Below, one piece after another: positions 57,201-64,000 of a stretch of DNA of 64,000 nt (position 1 is the first letter of the stretch; every line of letters begins with the position of its first letter). The DNA lies in the NCBI GenBank assembly GCA_949126835.1, contig OX421498.1, positions 33,835,299 to 33,899,298 of the forward strand, given 5' to 3'. Source of the DNA: Anisus vortex (taxonomy: Eukaryota; Mollusca; Gastropoda; Planorbidae). A model generated the notes under the pieces. It was given only the letters and a program-made list of their open reading frames with translations, made no database searches and was not told the DNA's origin. The position numbers and the translations under genes were made by a program.

Positions 57201-60200
57201 ACGCCATTTACACATTACATAATTAATTTATCTCCACTATTATAAATGTGTGCTTCCTAGAAGCACCACAACCGTTCTTCTAACTCATAATTGATGGAGT
57301 TAACAAGGACGATAATGAAAGAAAAACTACCACTGCAAAGAAATTTTATTGCTGTGTAGTAAGACTAATGAAATCGAGGTTGCCCATGCATGCAATACTA
57401 GGATAGGCCTACTAGGCTGGCGTTAAGTACTGCAAGGTCTTCATTTATACTTTAAGCGATTGTTTGTCTCCAAACTCTATACCAGGGATCGGGAACCTTT
57501 TTGACTTAGAGAGCCATGGATACCACATATTTAAAAAAAATAATTCTGTGAGAGCCATACATTATGTTTAAAACTAAAAATTCAAGTAAATGTGTACATT
57601 GTGTGTAATTTCAACACTAAAAGTACAATAATTAAGTCTCTGAATTCTTCTGATGCTGAGCAGCATTTGTAGAATGAAATATTGATATGCAATTAATTTG
57701 TAGATCAAAAAGTCTAAAAAAAAACGTTTTTTTAATAATCGAACATTTGTCTGCGAGCCTGATGCAGCCATCAAAAGAGCTACATCGGGCTCGTGAGCCA
57801 TGGGTTTCCGACCCCTGCTCTATACCATCCTATCTGTCTCTCTTCGTTTGTAACCTGAGGCACTGTAAGTAAACTGAGACAAAAAATTGGCTCAATTGTT
57901 GTTCATAACCTGAGGCGTTTGTAACCCGTGGTACCACTGTATATAGGTTCTATACACATATATAGATCATAACGATTTGAAAAGCCTTTAAAATAATTTT
58001 GATAAAAATACTTTTAAAAAATACATATAAAAATGTTAGTTTTTCTGATAAGAAAAGCTAAAAGAACAATTTAATTTCCTGTTTTGTAAAATGAGCCGCT
58101 AAAAACTGAGATTTGTAGCAGTTAAAAAAACAACAACACAGAAAGATTAAACAGAATAAAACTGACCAATCAGGATAAAGCACCAGCACATGAAACTCTG
58201 TCAGTACCATAGACAACGGTTTCTGCGGCTTGGAATCATCACTTTTCACATAGCTGAAATACAACCAGGTGGGGAAATACATTCAATGATATGTAATAAC
58301 AAAATTTATTATCAAGAAATGCAATGAACATGCACAAAGTAATCAAATGTTCTAATTAATGTTTATTTTTTTTTAAAGTCAGCCTGATTACAAAACATTC
58401 ACGAAATAAACCAAAAAAAATTAAATGGTATCATACCGTATGGGTTGTCCCCCCTAGACAAGTCTGCTTAAAACCTCCCTTTATAATAATGAATAAAAAT
58501 GTTCTAGCAAATGTAAATATTGGTTTCAATCCTATATAATAATAAATATCTAGTGGGGATGAAGCTGTGTTTGTTTCTTTGTTGTTAGGAGGGATATATC
58601 AACCAAATTAATCCAATCAACATGAACAGTAAAACCTATCATTGCATTCTACTGGCAAGCAATTAAAACGCAGAAAGTTTCCAAAAGGAAGAAAAAAACA
58701 AACAGTACAATTTCTACTTTAATACCTCATCAGCTTGGCGTTGGCTAAGACAGAATTCGGTCCAGCTGAACCTTGCAGGCTGATATCACCGTAATATATT
58801 CCTGGACCTAGGACAAATAAAGGATACACCGTAAGGAAATGTCAATACTTTCTACTTTAGCAATACATTACCAATACAATACCCGTGTTGATACCCAAGT
58901 TTTTAAAATTATTCGTTGTCTCGGCGTCGACCACCAACGACCACCAACGAAACGCAGGACCAGAGCTGGGCGTCTTCATCGCATTTGGCATGGCATACTA
59001 TTTATCACAAAGACATGGCTACGGCCCGGGGATGAACAAAAGATTCAAGAACTTACTCCGGTTGGTTACCTTACTGCTTCCTTTCCCCGCCCGGCTGGTG
59101 CGGGTGGAAGTATTGCGGTTATATACAAACGACACCTGCATGCTGCCTCTTCTTTCTCCGACACCCTCCCCTTTCCCAACACCACCTTCGAGGCCGTGGA
59201 AATGACAGTGTATACTACCACCACCGTAACCTTCCTTTGTATGTATCGCCCTCCCCCTAATGCCAGGAACAGGCTAAGTGAAGCAACTTTTTTCGACGAG
59301 TTCGCACTTGCACTAGACAATTACAATGTGACCTCACATAGCGCTATCGTTCTGGGCGACTTCAATATCCACTGGGACTGCCCCTCTAATGCCAACACCG
59401 AGCGGGCCCGTGCGCTACTGGACAGCTACAGTCTCGACCAGGTCGTCCCATTCCCCACCCACGACCACGGGCACATTCTGGACTGGATCGTCACCAGACC
59501 ATCTGACAACGTGGTCTCCTGCCTCGTCGCCTGCGACCATCTGGTGTCTGACCACTCTGCTGTCAGCTTCATCGTCAACATCACCAGGCCGGCCAGGAAG
59601 CGCAAGATGGTCACTCGCCGCAAGCTATAGACACTGTTGCCTTCGGTGCGGAGGCTGCATCGCTTCTCGCTCTGCGTGACCCCTCTTCAGACCCGGCCCC
59701 CTTCTTGAACTTGACTCTACGTCAACTTCTTGACAGGCACGCCCCGCCATCTTTGTGTGCCGTCTCGGAGAGACCGCCAGCTCCTTGTTTTTCTGATGAT
59801 GTAAAATCTGCCAAGCAAGAACGACGACGTGCGGAGCGAGCGTGGCCCCTCTCTGGCCTCAAGGTCCACCGCCAGATCTTCAGGGAAAAGCGACTACTCG
59901 TCAGGGAAGCCATCACTGCTGCCAAGGTCCTGCATTTCCACGACCGCATCAAGCATGCCTCGTCGCCCGGGGAGCTTCACTTAATCTTGTCCTCCCTTCT
60001 TGGCTCTTCTACCTCAACGCCCCTCCCCACCACCCGCCCACTCAACGACCTCCCTGATCACTTCTCTCAGTACTTTCAGCAAAAGATTGTGACTCTGCGC
60101 TGTTCCCTGGATCAGGATGTCTACAGCCCATCTCCACCCTCTCCTACTTTCTCGGGCTCCCCTCTCACCTGCTTCCTTCCTGTAACCATTGACCTTGTCA

Positions 60201-63200
60201 AGCGCATCATCACAAGGACCCCCATCTTTCCTTCCTGTTTGCCAAGTGCTTGGACAAGCTTCTGCCGTTCATCACAGAAATTATTAACACCTCTCTATCC
60301 ACGGGCGTGGTCCCGGATTGCTTCAAATCCGCCATTGTCCGCCCACTCTTAAAGAAGCCCGGACTCGATGTAAATGAGTGCAAGAACTACCGCCCAGTAT
60401 CCAATCTACCCTTCCTTTCCAAGATCCTTGAGCGTGTTGTCCTCGAGCAGTTAAATGCCCATCTGTCTCTACATTCGCTGATGCCCGCGCACCAGTCTGC
60501 GTATCGCCACCATCACAGCACTGAGACAGCGCTTCTGCGGATCACCACTGACCTCCTAAACGCCTCAGACAGAGGTCTCGTCTCTGCCCTTGTGCAGCTT
60601 GATTTGTCTGCTGCCTTCGATACGATTGACCACCACCGACTAATTGATCGCCTCAGGTCTACATTTGGCATTCATGACATCGCCCTCTCCTGGTTCATGA
60701 ACTATCTTCAGAATCGCTCCCAGACCGTTATGATTGAGTCCATATTCTCCCAGCCTGTTCACGTCTGCAATGGTGTGCCGCAGGGGTCTGTCCTTGGTCC
60801 ACTTCTTTTCACCCTTTACACTCAACCCCTATCCTTTGTCATTGAATGCCACAACCTCAAATATCATTCTTTCGCCGATGACACCCAGCTGTATAACAGT
60901 GCAGAGCCTGAGGACTTCGACAGGCTCCTTGCTTCCATCTCCATCTGTTTCCTGGACATCCAGAGCTGGATGACGGAAAACAAGTTGAAGCTTAACAGTG
61001 AGAAGACTGAAGCTCTTATCGTCGGTACGAGACAGAGGGTCCTGTCCCTCACTGCGTCCGATCTTCAGCTGGCTGATGTAACTGTGCCTTTCTCCCCGAC
61101 TATCAAAAGCCTTAGCGTCTATCTGGACTCCACGCTGTCCATGCAGACCCACAACTCCTTCCTCACCAAAATCTGCTTCTTCCATCTGCGTTGTATTGCC
61201 GCCATCCGTCGTTATCTCACCAAGGAAGCTTGTGTTAAGCTCATCATCTCTCTCCTCTTTTCCCGCTTGGACTATTGTAATTCGCTTTTGGCTGGTCTCT
61301 CGGGCCTCCTCCCTTCAAGGACTCCAACGTATCCAGAACTGCGCAGCCCGACTAGTTCTCAAGAAGAAGAAGTCAAATAATATCAATCCTCTGCTCCGAT
61401 CTCTGCACTGGCTACCCATCAACAACCGGATCTCATATAAGCTGGCTTCCCTCTGTTATAGGTGCCTAAATAACTGCGCCCCGGATTATCTTCGCTCTTG
61501 TATGGAGCTCTACACCCAGTCCCGCCCACTTCGTTCGGCTTCTGACGCGCTTACTCTGCGGATCCCTCGTGTGAGGCTAGTGTCCGCTGGCGAACGTTCA
61601 TTTTCCTACGCAGGACCGTCCGCTTGGAATCACCTCCCACTACAGCTTCGCCAGAGCCCTAGCTATGACACCTTCAGGAGCCGGCTGAAGACTCACCTAT
61701 TTCGTCAGCAGAATTAGCGTATTACTACATATTTCGTTGTCTGTCTGTATTCTGTAACTGTCGTCTGCGCATAGAACTGTCACCAACGGGATATGCGCTA
61801 TATAAGCACCGTTATTATTATTATTATTACATTGTAAGGAAATGTCAATGCTTTCTACCTAACTCTTTCCATCCCGGGGCTTTTTCCATGGTTTTACCAA
61901 GCATTTTTTACAGATACAAGAAAAAAATAGGACCTTTTTTTTAAATGTAAATCTTGGGACAAATATAAGAGATAGACCTTAGTGTTATACATCAAAAGAA
62001 AGCAAAATAAATGTAGTTTATGATCAAAGTTCTTTAAAATATGTTTATTGAACGATATACATTTTTTTTATAGTGGTCAACCACTAAGAAAAAAAAATTG
62101 ATAAAAAAAATTTTTTTTCCCTTTCCAATAAAAGTTTTTTTAATTTATAAAACGTGTCAACTAATTTGAACAAAATTGATCAATAAATAACAAAGTTACA
62201 CAATATTTAGCCAAAGATATGCCTTCACAAAAAAAAATGTAGCTAAGTTGAAATAAACAAACATCTACTCATATTCTCATAAACTGGTCTAATATTAAAA
62301 ATATACATGAAGTGTAATACATCAATTAAAAGGATATTAAATGAAGCATATGATAAATGTATTTAAAAATATATTTATTATATTTGAAAAATAAATTTTT
62401 GTCCAAATTTGTAACCGTTCCAAGTGGGCCACGCCTCCTTTTTGGACACTTTCATTACATCATTTATTTTGCTTTATTCTAAATTATAATCGATCTCTTG
62501 TTCTGTGAAGTTTTCATTGTTAGAAGTTAATAAAATAGGTCACCGTATTTTGTAATGAATAAATCAGTTATAGAGCTTTATTAGCGGTAATAATCTAAGT
62601 TGGAGATGCCCCTGGACCGCTTGGCCCCATAACAGAAATAATTGAACCCAAATATCGATCAAAATGTAAAAAATTAACGCAACAAATGTAAACAAATTGC
62701 ATTAATAACAAAGAAAATGGCGTAACGAAAATGGCGACGTAAAATTACATCTTTACACCGTATAGGCTTTTCGCAAAATTGTTAATTAATCATGAGCCGG
62801 TAGAATCGGCTCGCGGGACAGAAACGAAAAATAAAAAAGCCGATTGTACCGGCTCATGGGACGGAAAGAGTTAACAATGTGTCTAGGTAAATTAACCCTT
62901 TCCTACCATGGGGTTAGCGAGGCAGCTTATACATATATTTATTCATTTGTATTTTCAGTAATTAGGAGCCAATGATGATGATGAATTAGTACATAGTATT
63001 TTTAAAAAATCTTAATGGCTTACTCCCATTGAAACCGATTTTTTACAATGAATGCTAAAATATATTTCTATAAAGAGAAACAGTGTATCCATCATAGGGC
63101 ACACAATATTAGATCAAATATAAATGAATGTAAAAAATGAATACCAGCCATCCAGGCAAACTTGTAAGCCTGTTGTCTAAATTTTGGGAAAAAAAGTTGA

Positions 63201-63249
63201 AGCTCACTGTAGCCGAAATCTCCAGGAAGTTCCAAAAACTGTGGATGCT
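39042..63249 (-). CDS. VPS18: VPS18, HOPS/CORVET core subunit (C-terminal 717 residues, 21 exons, 5' partial)
   Basis: VPS18 is a scaffold subunit of the HOPS and CORVET complexes that tether late endosomes, lysosomes and early endosomes before SNARE fusion. Exons in transcription order: 63145-63249, 58726-58807, 58167-58253, 56701-56758, 56033-56136, 55821-55881, 55628-55692, 55376-55511, 54425-54577, 53988-54081, 53404-53477, 52001-52156, 50935-51075, 48757-48888, 45174-45258, 44410-44537, 43159-43280, 42136-42253, 41324-41455, 40003-40061, 39042-39105. All phases join to 2,156 nt without a stop. Conserved VPS18 stretches include RDVW.MYLEKNEFELAKEYC, ALRLCAEFNLRKACVHIY, IEDILPFFPDFVTIDHFK and FYLFPCGHKFHMDCL. 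The animal protein is about 970 residues, so roughly 250 N-terminal residues of the beta-propeller lie off the right edge. All introns are GT-AG except one GC-AG (45173). The largest introns are filled by transposons. Confidence 0.95.
40203..41160 (-). repeat. SINE copy split by a 687-bp transposon
   Basis: The 3' half (40203-40315) and the 5' half with tRNA head (41003-41160) match the SINE on either side of an insertion at TGCCCAGCC. The empty-site sequence is seen in the related copy at 49,190 (CACAATGCCCAGTTGCC). The head retains GAATCCAGGACC, a B box in reverse. It lies in the intron before the last-but-one VPS18 exon. Confidence 0.85.
40316..41002. mobile_element. GTTTTGGCGC-type transposon, copy 2, with 9-bp target duplication
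   Basis: It splits a SINE and is flanked by TGCCCAGCC at 40,307-40,315 and 41,003-41,011. Ends are CGGTACGTGACGTTTTGGCG and (reverse) CGAAGCAGCCGTTTTGGCGC. Three to six degenerate CGTTTTGGCGC motifs cluster at each end. A 9-bp duplication is typical of Mutator-like elements, but the ends are not a known MULE signature to me. No coding frame. Confidence 0.88.
43159..55692 (-). CDS. VPS18: VPS18 exons for the alpha-solenoid / clathrin-repeat region and coiled coil
   Basis: Eleven exons (55628-55692 down to 43159-43280) encode the helical solenoid that carries the clathrin heavy chain repeat and binds other class C VPS proteins. Recognisable pieces are SAALYALTQNSFEEIALKLM, MTMLVTWMIELYLNQLGEL, SVVYDLIASHGDIENLVFFA, ELYYKFSPLLMQYVPKETVD, IPALVQYDHQKLK, AIHNFLLSLYAKLQPDSLMK and LYEEAVDMALLVDVELAKQQ. 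Exon 43159-43280 encodes an amphipathic stretch (SLKQEMDEATQSAEEIRKEI) that reads as a coiled coil just before the RING. Exon 45174-45258 ends at the GC-AG donor. Confidence 0.94.
44040..44112. mobile_element. 73-bp piggyBac-like micro-MITE, copy 2
   Basis: Perfect TTAA flanks (44036-44039 and 44113-44116) border a 73-bp unit nearly identical to 520-592. It is far too short to code for anything and must have been moved in trans. It lies in a VPS18 intron. Confidence 0.8.
45168..45173 (-). other. GC-AG splice donor in VPS18
   Basis: Read on the minus strand, exon 45174-45258 ends CGTATAG and the intron starts gcaagtga. A GT donor in phase is absent nearby, and the exon must end after one base of the next codon to give I-A-R-H-V-V. 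The context AG|GCAAGT is the typical strong context of the minor GC-AG donor class. Confidence 0.85.
45540..45625 (+). mobile_element. 3' tail of a CR1/L2-like LINE
   Basis: GGCGCTCTGAGATTACATCA and GGCAGCGCTATACAAATATT followed by ATTACATT resemble the GCGCTATATAAGCACCGTT plus (ATT)n tail at 61,793-61,830. Only the tail is present, in a VPS18 intron. Confidence 0.5.
45758..48318. mobile_element. 2.56-kb element with perfect 37-bp terminal inverted repeats
   Basis: The left 45,758-45,794 and right 48,282-48,318 ends are exact inverted copies starting TGTGACCCTCCACGACGAAA. TA flanks both sides (TA duplication). On the minus strand from about 47,798 a small reading frame starts MAASITKKTTIAKALNSARN, has one in-frame stop, then runs through an acidic segment (ESEASDDEENAS, LESSDEEENDPP) and ends near 47,400. 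It could be the N-terminus of a transposase, since acidic N-termini are common in piggyBac-type enzymes, but there is no catalytic domain. The superfamily is unknown. It lies in the VPS18 intron between exons 48757-48888 and 45174-45258. Confidence 0.85.
48925..49330 (-). repeat. Two SINE copies in tandem, minus strand
   Basis: A diverged copy (about 48,925-49,060, with GAGTAGACTCAGGGACACCC) is followed by a better one (about 49,160-49,330, with GTACCCATCAGAGCTGCGTA and a B-box-like GGATTCGAACAC). Both lie in the VPS18 intron upstream of exon 48757-48888. Confidence 0.65.
49814..50895 (-). mobile_element. Helitron-like non-autonomous element
   Basis: The minus-strand 5' end is TCTATATATATAAAAAGATA, preceded by A. 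The 3' end has a hairpin CCCGGTCAACGCCGGG followed after about ten bases by CTTG and then T. A TC start, a subterminal hairpin, an end close to CTAG and insertion between A and T are Helitron hallmarks. CTTG in place of CTRG suggests decay. It sits 39 bp from VPS18 exon 50935-51075. Confidence 0.6.
52889..53234 (+). mobile_element. 5'-truncated LINE fragment with target duplication
   Basis: Shifted frames read WGWIGHTL-like sequence, WNPKGKRKRGHPKKYLATRL and MAQDRRLWRYVVGGL, the C-terminus of a non-LTR ORF2. It ends in GATGATG. The flanks ATATTTGCTGAAGGAT (from 52,873) and ATATTTGCTGAGGAT (from 53,235) are a target duplication of at least 11 bp. Antisense in a VPS18 intron. Confidence 0.8.
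53690..53850 (+). repeat. Partial SINE copy
   Basis: GTGTTGGCCACACAATCACC and the following GTTGTGGCC match the 3' half of the SINE. The remainder is diverged. Located in a VPS18 intron. Confidence 0.55.
54791..55333 (+). mobile_element. 5'-truncated I-like LINE fragment with target duplication
   Basis: The C-terminal zinc-knuckle relic YCPNCKEVEDRVKQELLDCP and the 3' end CTCAAGTCT match the RNase H LINE at 15,701-16,886. GGTACATA occurs at 54,783-54,790 and 55,334-55,341. Multiple stops. Antisense in the VPS18 intron between exons 55376-55511 and 54425-54577. Confidence 0.82.
55821..63249 (-). CDS. VPS18: VPS18 exons for the end of the beta-propeller and start of the helical region
   Basis: Six exons (63145-63249, 58726-58807, 58167-58253, 56701-56758, 56033-56136, 55821-55881) encode window residues 1 to about 165. 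The first opens with HPQFLELPGDFGYSELQLFF and ends KFAWMAG. The next gives GIYYGDISLQG, then PLSMVLTEFHVLVLYPDC, VKAICTLNEELVYDD, GTIWTFTANNVFKYKV and DVWQMYLEKNEFELAKEYCK. The order and wording match the Pep3/VPS18 propeller blades and the following linker of animal VPS18. The intron between the first two exons is 4.3 kb long and carries a 3-kb LINE and a 1-kb MITE. The intron after 58167 carries the Tigger-like element. Confidence 0.92.
56821..57939. mobile_element. Pogo/Tigger-like element (1,119 bp)
   Basis: Ends CAGTGGTCTCTCGGGTTACA and (reverse) CAGTGGTACCACGGGTTACA are flanked by TA on both sides. CAGTGGTACCTCGG-type ends and TA duplication are typical of Tigger/pogo. No transposase frame survives. 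A hAT MITE is nested at 57,483-57,817. Located in the VPS18 intron between exons 58167-58253 and 56701-56758. Confidence 0.85.
57483..57817. mobile_element. hAT MITE nested in the Tigger-like element (335 bp)
   Basis: Ends CAGGGATCGGGAACCTTTTT and (reverse) CAGGGGTCGGAAACCCATGG, with perfect 8-bp flanks CTCTATAC at 57,475-57,482 and 57,818-57,825. Confidence 0.92.
58856..61833 (+). mobile_element. CR1/L2-like LINE, 5'-truncated in the endonuclease, with 25-bp target duplication
   Basis: The endonuclease reads ITKTWLRPGDEQKIQEL, GDFNIHWDCPS (about 59,355) and SDHSAVSF; after frame breaks near 59,630 and 60,220 the RT reads NYRPVSNLPFLSKILERVVL, LDLSAAFDTIDHHRL, NGVPQGSVLGPLLFTLYT and FADDTQLY (60,871). 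A third break near 61,310 leads to LQRIQNCAARLVLKKKK and a C-terminal GPSAWNHLPLQLR. It ends GCGCTATATAAGCACCGTT then (ATT)n. The repeats 58,831-58,855 and 61,834-61,858 match at 24 of 25 bases. Antisense in the first VPS18 intron in the window. The reading frame is GC-rich compared with its surroundings. Confidence 0.93.
61863..62870. mobile_element. PiggyBac-like MITE (1,008 bp)
   Basis: Ends CTCTTTCCATCCCGGGGC and (reverse) CTCTTTCCGTCCCATGAGCC are inverted repeats, flanked by TTAA on the right (62,871-62,874) and CTAA on the left. Near the right end a second pair, GAGCCGGTAGAATCGGCTC, repeats as an internal hairpin. AT-rich interior with no coding frame. Confidence 0.7.
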
Positions 63250-63567
63250 CTGTTGGGGGAAACAGTGAAACAAGACAAGTTTTTAAGTTTTAAAACAGCT
63301 ATTTTGAAATTTAAAGTAAATCATGCACAAATAATCAGTTCTAAATCTAAAAAAAAAGATATAAAAATTTGTAGAAAATAAAATATAAATCGTAGACTAC
63401 GATCTTGTTAAATTAGTCTAGCTAAGACACATGCTAATGTTGAGCAGAGCCAATGTTATCAGGGAACAACATTTAAGGTCACATAAACGTTGTTAGGAGT
63501 CATGGTGCGGTTTTCTTAGAATGCTAACGCTGCATTAGTATGCAATAGCCTATAGGCCTATAGCGTA

Positions 63568-63995
63568 CTGTATATACTCGCGTATAAGTCGCACCGGTGT
63601 ATAAGTCGCACCCCTAGTTTAAAATTTTTTTCCTTATACGTTGTCATTGACCCGCGCATAAGTCGCACCCCGACTTCCCGGGTTACACTGCCTTTTAATA
63701 TCTCAAAAATGCATACCTTTTAAACTTAAAAGTTACTAAATATTCACCCTAATTTGGAAACTGACCTTAAAAAATGGTTTTAATCGTGCATAAGGCAAAC
63801 ATAATCAAATAAAGGCATATCCTAATAATTATACATAACTCCAATCAACTATAGGGGTTATGTAGGAAACTTTATGACAGAGTAGTGATGTTTTTCGAAC
63901 TTTTCAAAAACAGTGTCGGGTGTATATGTCGCACCCCTACTTTTTGTCGAAATTTTCTGTTAAAAAAAGTGCGGCTTATACGCGAGTATATACGG
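63568..63995. mobile_element. Pogo-like MITE (428 bp) at the window edge
   Basis: Ends CTGTATATACTCGCGTATAA and (reverse) CCGTATATACTCGCGTATAA, with TA on each side (63,566-63,567 and 63,996-63,997). Subterminal GTATAAGTCGCACC copies repeat at both ends (63,579, 63,598, 63,655, 63,919). The stretch 63,250-63,567 before it shows no further VPS18 exon. Confidence 0.85.
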
Positions 63996-64000
63996 TAAAT

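Overview
This is animal nuclear DNA with split genes, GT-AG introns and about one half visible transposon sequence. It has the texture of a lophotrochozoan genome, most likely a gastropod mollusc: many palindromic TAGGCCTA words, long G/C homopolymers, tRNA-derived SINEs, several non-LTR retrotransposon families and many short hAT, pogo and piggyBac-type MITEs. The species cannot be named from the sequence. Nearly all the long open reading frames here are transposon relics or satellite artefacts; the two host genes are made of short exons.

Host gene 1 (plus strand, 22,894-36,268) was rebuilt from splice sites and reading phase. It has four exons and encodes a 152-residue single-pass membrane protein: signal peptide, cysteine-rich ectodomain with a CC..CC pattern, one transmembrane helix and a cytoplasmic tail. 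I recognise no named family. Its last intron is 10.6 kb of nested transposons. Host gene 2 (minus strand, 63,249 down to 39,042) is VPS18, the RING-bearing core subunit of the HOPS/CORVET tethering complexes. Twenty-one exons give the C-terminal 717 residues in one frame and end in a C-terminal RING; the 5' part lies beyond the right edge. The two genes are convergent, and two tandem arrays (20 x 30 bp and about 8 x 32 bp) lie between their 3' ends.

Layout: 1-9,600 is non-coding with homopolymers, microsatellites, a SINE and MITEs. 9,600-11,750 is AT-rich with no features. 11,750-19,180 is a LINE graveyard that includes a two-LINE insertion inside a third LINE and a 1.06-kb hAT element. 19,290-22,890 has a GTTTTGGCGC-type element and satellites. 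22,894-36,268 is gene 1 with its transposon-filled introns. 36,750-37,772 holds the tandem arrays. 39,042 to the end is VPS18, whose introns carry SINEs, a Helitron-like element, a 2.56-kb element with 37-bp terminal repeats, three LINEs flanked by clear target-site duplications, a pogo/Tigger-like element with a hAT MITE inside it, piggyBac-like MITEs, and at the window edge a pogo-like MITE.

I saw no operons, CRISPR arrays or complete RNA genes. The best candidates for new biology are the uncharacterised membrane-protein gene, the transposon family with 9-bp target duplications (40,316), the 2.56-kb element with a small acidic reading frame, and the pair of 73-bp TTAA-flanked micro-elements.
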